Shown here: positions 1 through 8,531 of the stretch, piece by piece | Position numbering within the stretch: the first letter of the stretch is position 1 | Layout of the letters: the number at the start of each line of letters is the position of its first letter | NCBI GenBank assembly: GCA_964447735.1 | Contig: CAYUTJ010000002.1 | Coordinates: 1-45,897 of the forward strand | Source of the DNA: CAYSYN01 sp964447735 | Lineage (GTDB): Bacteria; Patescibacteriota; Minisyncoccia; Minisyncoccales; GBS-2 | Direction of reading: 5' to 3' | Length of the DNA: 45,897 nt | Program-made: the position numbers and the translations under genes | Notes under the pieces: generated by a model | Database searches by the model: none | What the model saw: the letters and a program-made list of their open reading frames with translations, nothing else | What the model was told of the DNA's origin: nothing

Positions 1-73
1 GCCGGGGTAGTGTAGCTGGTGCGCACGCATGTCTGAAAAACATGAAGATCCGGTTCGATTCCGGACCCCGGCA
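1..73 (+). tRNA. tRNA-Phe (anticodon GAA)
   Basis: It folds as a complete cloverleaf: acceptor GCCGGGG pairs with CCCCGGC, D stem GTGT/GCAC, anticodon stem CATGT/ACATG around loop CTGAAAA, and T arm TCCGG-TTCGATT-CCGGA. The anticodon is GAA, so it reads Phe codons. The discriminator is A73 and CCA is not encoded. The window begins at its first base, so its promoter is not visible. Confidence 0.95.
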
Positions 74-123
74 TAAAAAAGTTTTTAGTGGTCAGTATTT
101 AGTAATTTAGCAATTAATGAGGT

Positions 124-151
124 CTCCAGCCGGTGCATGCACCGGCTGGAG
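124..151. repeat. perfect 28-bp palindrome
   Basis: The arms CTCCAGCCGGTGCA and TGCACCGGCTGGAG are exact reverse complements with no spacer. A diverged copy (one mismatched pair) lies at 43315-43342. Both are followed by AAAG, which favours an RNA hairpin heading a larger structure over a DNA operator. Confidence 0.85.
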
Positions 152-227
152 AAAGGGCCACCGCACCGAACGTAGATTCCCTATTTTGCAGAGCAAAATG
201 AGCTGGTCAAGTGAGGTGCCGGTGGCC
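124..227 (+). ncRNA. GC-rich structured RNA element, copy A, upstream of tRNA-Glu
   Basis: This is a GC-rich island in AT-rich DNA with no plausible reading frame. It opens with a perfect 28-nt palindrome (124-151), continues with AAAG and then a long stem in which GGCCACCG-CACC pairs with GGTG-C-CGGTGGCC (one bulged C). Inside that stem is a 7-bp hairpin, ATTTTGC/GCAAAAT with loop AGA (183-199). It ends 3 nt before tRNA-Glu. A second element with the same layout and partly conserved internal sequence lies at 43315-43420, also directly before a tRNA. I do not recognise the family. It may be a processed leader, a small RNA or a mobile RNA repeat. Confidence 0.5.
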
Positions 228-230
228 TAA

Positions 231-302
231 GGCCCCGTCGTCTAGTGGCTAGGACGGCAGGCTTTCAATCTGCAAACAGGGGTTCGATTCCCCTCGGGGC
301 CA
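231..302 (+). tRNA. tRNA-Glu (anticodon TTC)
   Basis: Acceptor GGCCCCG pairs with CGGGGCC. The anticodon stem GCAGG/TCTGC encloses loop CTTTCAA, giving anticodon TTC. The T arm is intact, the discriminator is A302 and CCA is not encoded. The glycosyltransferase ATG follows after a single C (303), so cleavage after the discriminator would leave an mRNA beginning C-AUG. Confidence 0.95.
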
Positions 303-303
303 C

Positions 304-1815
304 ATGAATTATCTAAACATTGGTAGTTTTTTAGATTTGAAAAGCAGAAAAGAAAGAATAATTTATAGAACTTTAGAAATTTTACCCGGCACCTTCTCTT
401 TAATTACTCTATTTTCAGCTTTTTTCTTTTCTTTTTTTGCCCCTTTCTTTGTTGCCATTTTCATTATCCTTTTTGATCTTTATTGGTTACTCAAAGTTAT
501 TTATTTAGCAATCCATCAAATATCTTCTTTTTTGAGGTTAAGAAAAAATTTAAAAATCGACTGGAGAGAAAAATTAAAAAGGTTTGAAGATTGGAAAGAA
601 ATTTATCATGTAGTTTGTCTTCCTTTTTATAAAGAAGGAAAAGAAATTGTAGAAAGTTCTATTTTAGCTCTGAAAAATATAAATTATCCAAAAGAAAGAA
701 TAATTCTTATTTTAGCAGTTGAAGAAAGAGGAGGAGAGAAAGCTAGAAAAATAGCAAATGAAATGAAAGAAAAATACTCAAGGAATTTTTTTAAATTTTT
801 TGTTACCTTTCATCCTCGAAATTTACCCGGAGAAATTCCAGGAAAAGGTGCTAACGTAGCTTTTGCAATAGAATCTACAAAAAAGGAAATTAAAAGTTTG
901 GGTATTAAAAAAGAAAATCTCTTATTTTCAATTTTCGATATAGACACTCATCCCTTTCCAGATTATTTTTCTTGTTTGACTTATCATTACCTAAAAGAAG
1001 GGAAACCAGAAAATATAGCTTTTCAACCGGTCCCGGTTTATAACAATAACATCTGGCAAGCTCCTGCTTTCTCGAGAGTAGTTGCCACCTCCAATACTTT
1101 TTGGCAGATGATTCAACAAGAAAGACCAGAACAATTAGTAACTTATTCTTCTCATTCTCTACCCTACTCTCTCTTTGAAAAAATTTCTTATCCCAAAGAA
1201 GTAGTTTCAGATGATTCCAGAATCTTTTGGAAAGCTTTTTTTTATTTTGATGGAAATTTTAAAACCCTACCTCTTTTTTATCCTGTCTCAATGGATGCAG
1301 TTTTGGGAAAAAATTTATTGTCAACAATTTTAAATCAATACAGACAACAAAGAAGATGGGCTTGGGGAGCTGAAAACATTCCTTTTGTAATTTTTAATTT
1401 TTTAAAAAATAAAAAAATTCCCTTTTCGACAAAAATTTTCCATACCTTTGTGATTTTTGAAGGTTTTTGGTCTTGGGCTACAGCTTCCCTTTTGATTTTC
1501 TCTCTGGGATGGTTACCTTTAATCTTGGGGGGAGAAAGTTTTAGAAAAAGTGTCTTTGGGCTAAATCTTCCAACTTTAACCCAAAATTTAATGATGGCAG
1601 CTTCTGTAGGTATTTTAGTTTGTGGAGCTTTAAGCTTTTTGCTTTTGCCAAAAATTCAAAATGGCTTCTTTAAAAAGGCTTCTTTACTTTTGCAATGGAT
1701 TTTACTTCCTTTAACATTAATATGTTTTGGTTGCTTTCCAGCTTTAGATGCTCAAATAAGGTTGATGTTAAGGAAAAATCTGGGTTTTTGGTGTACTGAA
1801 AAATTTAGAAAATGA
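304..1815 (+). CDS. membrane glycosyltransferase, family 2 (processive type)
   Basis: This 503-residue protein has two N-terminal membrane segments (about 28-68), a cytosolic GT-A domain (about 100-350) and three or four C-terminal membrane segments. The catalytic domain shows a DID motif at 212-214, a second acidic site VSDDSR at 301-306 and a QQRRW motif at 348-352, the QxxRW signature of processive synthases such as cellulose or hyaluronan synthase. It probably extends or exports a surface polysaccharide; the sugar cannot be told. The ATG lies 1 nt after tRNA-Glu with no ribosome binding site. An in-frame TTG at codon 13 is a weaker alternative start. The next gene overlaps it by 4 nt. Confidence 0.85.
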   Translation: MNYLNIGSFLDLKSRKERIIYRTLEILPGTFSLITLFSAFFFSFFAPFFVAIFIILFDLYWLLKVIYLAIHQISSFLRLRKNLKIDWREKLKRFEDWKEIYHVVCLPFYKEGKEIVESSILALKNINYPKERIILILAVEERGGEKARKIANEMKEKYSRNFFKFFVTFHPRNLPGEIPGKGANVAFAIESTKKEIKSLGIKKENLLFSIFDIDTHPFPDYFSCLTYHYLKEGKPENIAFQPVPVYNNNIWQAPAFSRVVATSNTFWQMIQQERPEQLVTYSSHSLPYSLFEKISYPKEVVSDDSRIFWKAFFYFDGNFKTLPLFYPVSMDAVLGKNLLSTILNQYRQQRRWAWGAENIPFVIFNFLKNKKIPFSTKIFHTFVIFEGFWSWATASLLIFSLGWLPLILGGESFRKSVFGLNLPTLTQNLMMAASVGILVCGALSFLLLPKIQNGFFKKASLLLQWILLPLTLICFGCFPALDAQIRLMLRKNLGFWCTEKFRK

Positions 1816-2486
1816 ACCCAATCAATTTTATTTTTGGTTTTTTACCTTCTATCTTGTGGCTTAGTTTTTATTTAAGGGAAGATGTAAAACCAGAACCAAA
1901 AAAATTAATTTTGATAGTTTTTACTTTAGGCTTTATCTCGACATTGCCGGCTCTTTTTTTTGAATTTTTAACTTTGCATTTTATTTCCATTTTTAATCTT
2001 TCAGAGAATATTTTTAATTTCTTGAAATTTTTCTTTGCCGTAGCTTTAATTGAAGAATTCTTTAAATTTTTTGTTGTCGCAATCTTTATCTTTGACAACC
2101 CAGAATTTGAAGAAGCCGTGGACGGAATGATTTATATGATAACTTCAGGTTTGGGATTTGCAGCAGCGGAAAATCTTTTAATCTCTTTAAAAATTGTTTC
2201 TCTTCCTGAAGTTTTAGAAGTTTCGATTTTAAGATTTTTGGGAGCAACTTTTGTCCATGCACTATCTTGTGGTATCTTTGGTTATTTTTTAGCTCGTTAT
2301 TATTTTAAAACAAAAAGAAAAATTCAGCTTTTATTTGGCTTAATCTCAGCTACCATTTTGCACGGAATTTACAATTTTTCTATAATTTCTATAAAGATGA
2401 CTTGGCAGATAATCTTTCCGGTTTTTATTTTACTTTTTTCTTTTGTTTTGGTTTCTTTCCTTTTTAAAAGGTTGAAGGAAAATTAA
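1812..2486 (+). CDS. PrsW family intramembrane metalloprotease
   Basis: This is a 224-residue polytopic membrane protein with about seven hydrophobic segments. It carries the PrsW-family motifs in order: IEEFFK (EExxK type) near residue 80, a VDGMIY...GFAAAEN block near 103-120, FVHALS near 147 and a final HGIYN. PrsW cleaves membrane proteins such as the anti-sigma factor RsiW; the target here is unknown. Its start overlaps the glycosyltransferase stop as ATGA, so the two are probably translationally coupled. The identification rests on motif order and topology. Confidence 0.8.
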   Translation: MNPINFIFGFLPSILWLSFYLREDVKPEPKKLILIVFTLGFISTLPALFFEFLTLHFISIFNLSENIFNFLKFFFAVALIEEFFKFFVVAIFIFDNPEFEEAVDGMIYMITSGLGFAAAENLLISLKIVSLPEVLEVSILRFLGATFVHALSCGIFGYFLARYYFKTKRKIQLLFGLISATILHGIYNFSIISIKMTWQIIFPVFILLFSFVLVSFLFKRLKEN

Positions 2487-2490
2487 AAAA

Positions 2491-2910
2491 ATGGCTTTCT
2501 TAGAAAAATTAAAAAAAGGAATAGGGATTGAGGAAGAAACAGAAGAAAAACCTAAGGAAATGAAAAAAGAAGTCCAAAAAGAAGTTGAGAAAGAAGGAGA
2601 ATTGGTTTTGGATATGTATCAAACAGAAAATGCCCTAGTTATTGAAGCTCCAATTGCTGGAGTAAAATCTGATGAAATTAATATCTTTTTGGAAGGAGAC
2701 ATTTTAACAATCGAAGGGGAAAGAAAAAAACCTGAAGAAGAAAGAGAATATATAATTCAAGAATGCTATTGGGGGAAATTTTCAAGAAAAATAGCTTTAC
2801 CTTTTGAAGTGGATTTTGACAAAGCTGAAGCTACTTTGAAAGATGGACTTTTGAGGATTAAAATCCCAAAGCTAAAAAAAGTAGAGAGAAAGAAAATTGA
2901 AATTAAATAG
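2491..2910 (+). CDS. small heat shock protein, Hsp20/alpha-crystallin family
   Basis: This is a 139-residue protein with a charged N-terminal segment rich in Lys and Glu (1-45) followed by an alpha-crystallin domain (about 46-139). The typical A-x-x-x-x-G-L-L ending is visible as ATLKDGLLRIKIPK. It should act as an ATP-independent holdase. It is the last gene of the + strand run, 4 nt after the PrsW-like gene. Its TAG stop ends at 2910, immediately against the 3' end of the convergent tRNA-Leu, and no terminator fits between them. Confidence 0.93.
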   Translation: MAFLEKLKKGIGIEEETEEKPKEMKKEVQKEVEKEGELVLDMYQTENALVIEAPIAGVKSDEINIFLEGDILTIEGERKKPEEEREYIIQECYWGKFSRKIALPFEVDFDKAEATLKDGLLRIKIPKLKKVERKKIEIK

Positions 2911-2996
2911 TGCCGAGGGAGGGATTCGAACCCTCAAGGGGAAAATCCCCACGAGGTCCTAAGCCTCGCGCGTTTGCCAAATTCCGCCACCTCGGC
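2911..2996 (-). tRNA. tRNA-Leu (anticodon TAG)
   Basis: Read on the minus strand it is an 86-nt class II tRNA: acceptor GCCGAGG with CCTCGGC, a long variable arm (GTGGGGATTTTCCCC region) and anticodon loop CTTAGGA, giving TAG. Discriminator A, no encoded CCA. It lies 2 nt after the methyltransferase stop codon and abuts the convergent Hsp20 gene. Confidence 0.95.
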
Positions 2997-2998
2997 TT

Positions 2999-3514
2999 TT
3001 ATTTTTCAAAAATTAATCCAAAATGGAAATCTCCAGCTTCGAATTCTTCTTTTAACTTCAATCCGAGCTCTTTTGCTATTTCTTTAATTTCTTCTTTTTT
3101 TACTTTTTCTTCAGGTCCGATTTCTTTTGGTAAATCTTCTTTCCAATCAACTACTAATATTTTTCCTCCTTTTTTCAAAATTCTCTTTCCTTCTTCCAAA
3201 ACTTTCCTTTTATTTTTACATTCAAAAAGCAAATTTGTCATCAAAACTAAATCAACAGATTCTGGCAAAAGAGGTACTTTTTCTTCAACATCGGCTTTTC
3301 TTATCTCAACATTATAAATTTTTTCGGTTTTCAATTTTAAAGAAAGAACAGAAAGAGGTTCTTCTAAAATATCGATTGCAAAAACTTTTCCTCTTTTCAA
3401 AATCCTAGCTAAAGGAATTGCCCAGCCTCCAGAGCCTGATCCAAAATCAGCTGCTATTTGATTTTCTCTAAGATTTAACTTTTCTAAAATTTTCTCAGGA
3501 TTTAAAAACTCCAT
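2999..3514 (-). CDS. class I SAM-dependent methyltransferase
   Basis: This is a 171-residue single-domain Rossmann methyltransferase. Motif I is ADFGSGSGG (22-30), followed by an acidic residue at the end of strand 2 (AIDI), a DLVLMTNLLF post-motif and a KKGGKILVVDW segment. Such short UbiE-like enzymes act on diverse small molecules or RNA; the substrate is unknown. It lies 2 nt downstream of gyrA and 2 nt upstream of tRNA-Leu, so all three are probably cotranscribed. Confidence 0.85.
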   Translation of the reverse strand: MEFLNPEKILEKLNLRENQIAADFGSGSGGWAIPLARILKRGKVFAIDILEEPLSVLSLKLKTEKIYNVEIRKADVEEKVPLLPESVDLVLMTNLLFECKNKRKVLEEGKRILKKGGKILVVDWKEDLPKEIGPEEKVKKEEIKEIAKELGLKLKEEFEAGDFHFGLIFEK

Positions 3515-3516
3515 TT

Positions 3517-5943
3517 TTAAATTAATATCGATGAAATTATTTTATCTTCTTCGACCTTCATTATTCTCACTCCTCTGCTCGGTCTTCGCATTTTAGGAAT
3601 AGAAGAAATTTTTGTTTTCAGAATCTTTCCCTTTTCTGTGATTAAAATTAAATCTTCAGCTCCCTTTGTTAACAAAACTTTAGTTAAACTTCCGGTTTTT
3701 TGATTGATCTTTGAAATTTTAATTCCGCTACCTCCTCTCTTTTGAATCCTAAATTCTTTCAATTGAGTCTTTTTTCCAAAACCTTTTTCACTGATTGTCA
3801 AAAGATAAATTTTCTTTTCTCCTTTTGGAATTACTTCCATTCCTGAAACTTCATCATCTTTTTTCAATCTTATTCCAATTACTCCCTCAGCTTGCCTTCC
3901 CATTTCTCTAACATCCTTTTCTTTAAAAATAATTCCCTGTCCCTTTTTGGTGTAGAGTAAAATTAAATCTCCTTCTTTAGCTTTTTTTACGCTTTTTAAA
4001 GAATCGTCTTTTTTAAGATTTATAGCAATTAATCCTGACCTTCTTATGTTTGCAAATTCTGAAATTTTACACTTTTTTATCTTACCATTTTTAGTCGCAA
4101 AAACTAAAAAATCTTTTTTCTCATTTTCTTTAACTGAAGTTAGGGCTAAGATTTTTTCTTTTTTGGGAATGTGAAAAAGCAAGAATACGGACTTTCCCTT
4201 CCCCTTTCTTTTTTCTTTTGGAATTTCATAAATAGGAATCGCAAAAACCTTTCCAGATTCAACGAACAAAAAAAGTCTATCTTTGGTATTAGCCAAAACA
4301 AAATGTTCTACAATATCTTCTTCTTTAGTTTTAATTCCTAAAATTCCTTTTCCACCTCTTCTTTGAATTCTATATTCTTTAGGATCTACTCTTTTAATGT
4401 AACCTTGTTTAGTTATGATAATTAAATTATCTTCCGATGGAATTAGATCTTTTTCTGAAATTTCGGTTATTTTTTTATCTACAAGTTTGGTTTTTCTTTC
4501 ATCTCCATATTTTTCTTTTAATTCTTTAAGTTCTTTTTTAATTTCTTCTTTGATTAATTTCTGACTTTTTAAAATCTTTTCTAACTTTTTGATTTCTTCT
4601 CTTTTTTCTTTAAGTTCTTTTTTGATTTTTTCCCTCTCGAGTTTAGCCAAAGAAGCTAATTTTGTTTCCAAAATGGCTTCAGCTTGAATGTTATCTAGGT
4701 TAAATTTTTTCATTAAATTTATCTTGGCTTTCTCTCTGTTTGCCGAAATTTTAATCGTTTTTATTACTTGATCAATTCTTCCCAAACATTTTTCTAAACC
4801 TTCTAAAATGTGGGCTCTTTCTTTTGCCTTCTTCAAATTAAATTTTGTCCTTCGAATTATTACCTTCTTTCTGTGTTCTAAAAAGGCTTTCAAAATTTCT
4901 ATCAAATTCAAAACTTTCGGTTGAATTCCATCTAAAAGTGCGACCATATTCAAATGGAAAGTTTTTTGTAACTGAGTATGTCTGTACAAGAATTCTAGAA
5001 TTACTTTATCTTGAGCTTCTTTTTTAAGATCAATAGTAATCCTCAATCCTTCCCTATCAGATTCATCTCTAATGTCCTTTATCCCCTCTATTTTTTTCTC
5101 TTCTGCTAATTTTGCCAATTCTTCTAAAAGCTGACTTTTTGATACTTGATAGGGAATTTCTGTAATTAAAATTTTCTTTTTTCCTCTTTCATCCTCAAAA
5201 ATTTGAGCTTTTGCTCTGCAAATTATAGGACCTCTTCCTTGACAATAAGCCTTGACGATATCTTCTTTGTTAAAAATCAAACCTCCGGTCGGAAAATCGG
5301 GCCCTTGAATAAATTGAAAAAGTTCTTCGGTATCAGCTTTGGGATGATCGAGAAGGTAAATTAAAGAATCTACAATTTCTGAAAGATTGTGAGGAGGAAT
5401 GTTAGTTGCCATCCCCACAGCAATTCCTAAAGACCCATTCAGTAAAATATTTGGTAAAGGAGAAGGTAGCACAGCAGGTTCTAATCTTGTTCCATCGTAA
5501 TTTGACAGAAAATCAACAGTTTCTTTTTCAATATCTTTCAACATCTCCTCTCCTATTCTTGAAAGCTTAGCTTCGGTATATCTGTAGGCTGCTGGAGGAT
5601 CTCCATCGATCGAACCGAAATTTCCTTGCCCTTTAACCAAGGGGTATCTTAAAGTAAAATCTTGAGCCATTCTCACTAAAGCGTCGTAAACTGCCATGTC
5701 TCCATGAGGATGATATCTTGCTAAAACAGCACCTACAATCGAGGCTGATTTTTTAAATTTTGCCTGAGATTTAAGTCCATCTTCATACATTGCGTAAAGA
5801 ATTCTTCTCTGAACAGGTTTTAAACCATCTCTAACATCGGGAATTGCTCTCGAAATAATCACTGACATTGCATAGTCAATGTAAGCTTCTTTCATCTCCT
5901 TTGAGATTTCCTTTTCAATTATTCTTTTTTCTTTTTCTTTCAT
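3517..5943 (-). CDS. gyrA: DNA gyrase subunit A
   Basis: This 808-residue type IIA topoisomerase subunit has the winged-helix breakage-reunion domain with catalytic R121-Y122 (in [10 protein letters not shown]), which falls on E. coli numbering exactly. A long charged coiled coil spans about 430-490. The C-terminal beta-pinwheel begins near 500 and contains the GyrA box QRRGGKG, which distinguishes gyrase from ParC. The position equivalent to E. coli Ser83 is Met83 (HGDMAVYD), while Asp87 is kept. The ATG lies 12 nt after the 3' end of tRNA-Val with no ribosome binding site. gyrB is not in the window. Confidence 0.95.
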   Translation of the reverse strand: MKEKEKRIIEKEISKEMKEAYIDYAMSVIISRAIPDVRDGLKPVQRRILYAMYEDGLKSQAKFKKSASIVGAVLARYHPHGDMAVYDALVRMAQDFTLRYPLVKGQGNFGSIDGDPPAAYRYTEAKLSRIGEEMLKDIEKETVDFLSNYDGTRLEPAVLPSPLPNILLNGSLGIAVGMATNIPPHNLSEIVDSLIYLLDHPKADTEELFQFIQGPDFPTGGLIFNKEDIVKAYCQGRGPIICRAKAQIFEDERGKKKILITEIPYQVSKSQLLEELAKLAEEKKIEGIKDIRDESDREGLRITIDLKKEAQDKVILEFLYRHTQLQKTFHLNMVALLDGIQPKVLNLIEILKAFLEHRKKVIIRRTKFNLKKAKERAHILEGLEKCLGRIDQVIKTIKISANREKAKINLMKKFNLDNIQAEAILETKLASLAKLEREKIKKELKEKREEIKKLEKILKSQKLIKEEIKKELKELKEKYGDERKTKLVDKKITEISEKDLIPSEDNLIIITKQGYIKRVDPKEYRIQRRGGKGILGIKTKEEDIVEHFVLANTKDRLFLFVESGKVFAIPIYEIPKEKRKGKGKSVFLLFHIPKKEKILALTSVKENEKKDFLVFATKNGKIKKCKISEFANIRRSGLIAINLKKDDSLKSVKKAKEGDLILLYTKKGQGIIFKEKDVREMGRQAEGVIGIRLKKDDEVSGMEVIPKGEKKIYLLTISEKGFGKKTQLKEFRIQKRGGSGIKISKINQKTGSLTKVLLTKGAEDLILITEKGKILKTKISSIPKMRRPSRGVRIMKVEEDKIISSILI

Positions 5944-5955
5944 AATTTTAATTTG

Positions 5956-6027
5956 TGGGCGGTGTAGGGCTCGAACCTACAACCTCCTGCACGTCAAGCA
6001 GGCGCTCTGCCATTGAGCTAACCGCCC
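5956..6027 (-). tRNA. tRNA-Val (anticodon GAC)
   Basis: On the minus strand the acceptor GGGCGGT pairs with ACCGCCC. The anticodon stem CCTGC/GCAGG encloses TTGACGT, giving GAC. Discriminator A, no encoded CCA. It is 1 nt downstream of tRNA-Ile and 12 nt upstream of gyrA, inside what looks like one transcript. Confidence 0.94.
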
Positions 6028-6028
6028 C

Positions 6029-6100
6029 TGCGCCTGGGTGGGATCGAACCACCGACCACTCGCTTATAAGGCGAGTGCTCTACCACTGAGCTACAGGCGC
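6029..6100 (-). tRNA. tRNA-Ile (anticodon TAT)
   Basis: On the minus strand the acceptor GCGCCTG pairs with CAGGCGC. The anticodon stem CTCGC/GCGAG encloses CTTATAA, so the anticodon is UAU and reads AUA directly. Discriminator A, no encoded CCA. Most bacteria read AUA with a CAU anticodon modified to lysidine by TilS, so an encoded UAU is unusual. It lies 3 nt after the stop of the preceding pilus gene. Confidence 0.94.
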
Positions 6101-6103
6101 ACT

Positions 6104-6394
6104 TTAAGGTAAAGAAAAGGGGTCTTTATATTTCTTTTCTTCTATTTTTTCGAACTCTTCCCTTCTTTCTTGCCAAATTTTCAAAATTTTTTCAAGTTTT
6201 GCCCTATTAAATTTTCTAACCTGAACGGGAGAAACTTCTCTTTCTTTCAAAGAAATTTCGTATTTCCAGAAAAGAAAAATCGAAATTAAAAGAAAAAAGA
6301 GAAAAAGAAAAAGAAAAAATAAAAAACTCTTTTGCGCTAAAATCCTTGGAATTTTTGAAATTTTATTTTTAAATTTTTTAAACTTTATTTTCAT
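6104..6394 (-). CDS. small single-pass membrane protein in the PilP position
   Basis: This 96-residue protein has a basic N terminus, one strong hydrophobic helix (about 24-45) and a charged tail ending KDPFSLP. It starts 4 nt inside the end of the PilO-like gene, where PilP normally sits. PilP lipoproteins also carry a conserved DPF-type segment that binds PilN/PilO. There is no lipobox, and the protein is much shorter than a typical PilP. A role as a reduced PilP substitute is inference from position and the DPF tail. Confidence 0.5.
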   Translation of the reverse strand: MKIKFKKFKNKISKIPRILAQKSFLFFLFLFLFFLLISIFLFWKYEISLKEREVSPVQVRKFNRAKLEKILKIWQERREEFEKIEEKKYKDPFSLP

Positions 6395-6915
6395 TCTTTG
6401 ACAAAAACTTTAACTAAAACTTCACCTTCTAGATTTTCTCCTTCTTTTGCTTTTGAAATTCTCAAGTTTTCAAATTGAACCAAGAATTGACTCTTTTCAA
6501 TTTTTTCCAAAAAAGAAAAAATGGAACTAAAGGATCCTTGAAAATTTATCTTAAAATAAATTGACGGAAAAATTTCCTTTTCTTTCTTTAAATTTTCTTT
6601 TGTTGAAATTTCGATAGAAACTCCTTTTTCTTTTGCCTTTTCCTCTAAAAAGGTAACAAAGGGAAGGGGTAGGTCTTTATTGAATAAAATATTTTCCAAT
6701 TTTGAAAACTCTTCTTTTCTTTCTTCTTTTATTTTTTCGAATTCATCGATATTTTGAATTCTCTGACTGAAACTTAAGTCTTCTCTTTTAATTTCTAAAA
6801 TTTTGTTAGAAACTTCTTCGATTTTTCTCAAAAGAAAAATCGAAAAAAATATTAAAATTAGAAAGAGAAATAAAAGCAAAAAAGAAGTAAGAATCAACTT
6901 TGTTTTTGCTCTCAT
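6391..6915 (-). CDS. pilO: type IV pilus inner-membrane protein, PilO-like
   Basis: This 174-residue protein has a short cytoplasmic N terminus, one membrane helix (about 8-30), a coiled-coil segment (about 31-75) and a C-terminal ferredoxin-like half containing ISTKENLKKE and FKINFQGSFSSIFSFLEKI. This is the standard PilO plan. It overlaps pilN and the following gene by 4 nt each. It should dimerise with PilN to connect the cytoplasmic PilM ring to the periplasmic or outer part of the pilus machine. Confidence 0.75.
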   Translation of the reverse strand: MRAKTKLILTSFLLLFLFLILIFFSIFLLRKIEEVSNKILEIKREDLSFSQRIQNIDEFEKIKEERKEEFSKLENILFNKDLPLPFVTFLEEKAKEKGVSIEISTKENLKKEKEIFPSIYFKINFQGSFSSIFSFLEKIEKSQFLVQFENLRISKAKEGENLEGEVLVKVFVKE

Positions 6916-7433
6916 TTTGTTTTAAAACTTACTGAAAAATCAATGTCCTTTTCTTTTAACCAAACTTGAGTTGGAAAGGAAACTTCAGAAAAATTTCTCT
7001 GCAAAATTTCTCTCAACGAAATTAATTTTTCTCTGTCTTGAGAAAATCCAGTCAGTGAAATTTGAATTTTTCCAGTATCCACTTTTGAAGCTGAAATGCT
7101 ATTTAGCCTTATACCTTCTGGTAAGAGTTGAAAGATTTTTTCCAAAACGGGACAAAATTCTTTTCTTTCAAATTCAAAACTTAAAATTTTTGATAAAAAT
7201 CTGTTTTTAGCTAAAATTTCTTTCTCTGCTTCTGAGTTTAGATATTTTAATTTAGCTTCCAAGATTGCCTGACGACCTTTTAACTCTCCTGAAAGATAAA
7301 AATAAATTCCAGAAAGTAAAAGTAAAAAAGAAATTAAAGAGGCTAAAACAGAAATTCCAATGTGTAAGGCAAAGGTTATTTTTTCTCTTTTTTCTAATTC
7401 CTCTTTTTGAAATGATGGTAAAAGATTAATCAT
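6912..7433 (-). CDS. pilN: type IV pilus assembly protein PilN
   Basis: This 173-residue protein begins MINLLPSFQKEE, the typical PilN cytoplasmic peptide (INLLP) that docks into PilM. One membrane helix (about 25-48), a coiled coil and a ferredoxin-like domain with RLNSISASKVDTGKIQISLTG follow. The start overlaps the pilM stop by 4 nt. In known systems PilN links PilM to PilO. Confidence 0.88.
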   Translation of the reverse strand: MINLLPSFQKEELEKREKITFALHIGISVLASLISFLLLLSGIYFYLSGELKGRQAILEAKLKYLNSEAEKEILAKNRFLSKILSFEFERKEFCPVLEKIFQLLPEGIRLNSISASKVDTGKIQISLTGFSQDREKLISLREILQRNFSEVSFPTQVWLKEKDIDFSVSFKTK

Positions 7434-8518
7434 GGTTTTCTCATTGCCAATCCGATGGCAGTCGAAAAACTAACAATTTGTTCAAAATTTAAAGGAGGGG
7501 GTTTCAAAAAAGAAAGGTTTAAAAGAGGATTTCCTATTTCTACAGGAATTTTTAATTTTAAATTTAAAAATTCTTTCAAACCTTTTAAATTAGCTCCTCC
7601 ACCAGAAATTAAAATTTTCTCTATCTTTTCTCTTTGATGGTCGTGAGTTTCAAAAAAAGAAATTATTTTCTTTGTTTGTTGGACAAGATCTATTAAGGCT
7701 GGAATTAAAGCTTCAAAAATTTTCCCTTTTTCCGTTTTAAAAACTCTTTCTGTGGCTTCAAATTTTAGTTGAATCACTTCTTTTAGACCAAACTCTCTTT
7801 TTAGTTTTTCAGCTTCAGGAAAACTCAATTTTAAATTCTTAGCAATCAATTCTGTAAAAAGACTGCCCGAAATTGGAACAGTAGAGGTAAATCTTAAAGA
7901 ATTTTTTGAAAAAATTGCAAAAGTGGTCTTTGTCTCCCCAATATCTAAAATTAAAACCGAAGAATTCTCTTCTCTCTCTGAAATTAATGCTCTAGCTAAA
8001 GCCATAGTTTCTACTTCAAAGACAATAGGTTCCAAGTTTGATTTTTTTAGAACTTCAAAATAAGAATTAACAATCTCTTTGGGACAAGCTGCAACTAGAA
8101 TTTCTTGAGTTTGAGACAAAGGAAAGCCAGGAATTTTCTCCCAGTCCAAATAAACTTCATTCAAAGGCAAGGGAATGTAATTTTCAGCTTCAAACAAAAC
8201 AGCAGATTTCAAGTCTTCATCTGGCATTTTAGGCATTTTAATGACTTGTAAAAAGGCTTTTTCCTCAGGTAAGCAACAATTGACATATTTTGTTTTGATT
8301 TTCTCTCCTTTTACATTTTTTATTGCTTCTTTAATAAAAAAAGAGAGTTTCTCTTTGTCTTTTATTATTCCCTTTTCTATCACTCCTTTTTCTATTTTTT
8401 GGAAATTAAAGGAGGAAAAGAGAGTTTTTTTTCTTTTTCTCTTTAATTTAACAACTTTTATCGAAAGATCAGAAACATCCATCCCAAAAATCTCTTTTTT
8501 TAAACTTAGAAATTCCAT
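7430..8518 (-). CDS. pilM: type IV pilus assembly protein PilM, actin-like ATPase
   Basis: This 362-residue cytoplasmic protein shows actin/FtsA-like nucleotide motifs: phosphate-1 GMDVSDLSIKVVKL near 13-26, phosphate-2 LILDIGETKTTFAIF in the middle and adenosine motif ILISGGGANLKGL near 305-317. It binds the PilN N terminus encoded by the next gene. The ATG at 8518 is preceded by AT-rich sequence with no ribosome binding site. It starts 13 nt after the PilX-like gene. Confidence 0.92.
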   Translation of the reverse strand: MEFLSLKKEIFGMDVSDLSIKVVKLKRKRKKTLFSSFNFQKIEKGVIEKGIIKDKEKLSFFIKEAIKNVKGEKIKTKYVNCCLPEEKAFLQVIKMPKMPDEDLKSAVLFEAENYIPLPLNEVYLDWEKIPGFPLSQTQEILVAACPKEIVNSYFEVLKKSNLEPIVFEVETMALARALISEREENSSVLILDIGETKTTFAIFSKNSLRFTSTVPISGSLFTELIAKNLKLSFPEAEKLKREFGLKEVIQLKFEATERVFKTEKGKIFEALIPALIDLVQQTKKIISFFETHDHQREKIEKILISGGGANLKGLKEFLNLKLKIPVEIGNPLLNLSFLKPPPLNFEQIVSFSTAIGLAMRKP

Positions 8519-8531
8519 AGATTAAATTTTA

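Noticed and set aside
124..227. Hammerhead ribozyme (GAAA after a stem, element near a possible core)
   Set aside because: The CUGAnGA core is absent in both copies, and stem I cannot form.
2910..3317. Open frame on the + strand beginning at the Hsp20 stop
   Set aside because: It runs through tRNA-Leu and antisense to the methyltransferase, with a serine/phenylalanine-rich sequence typical of an antisense frame.
3517..5943. ParC instead of GyrA
   Set aside because: The QRRGGKG GyrA box is present in the C-terminal domain.
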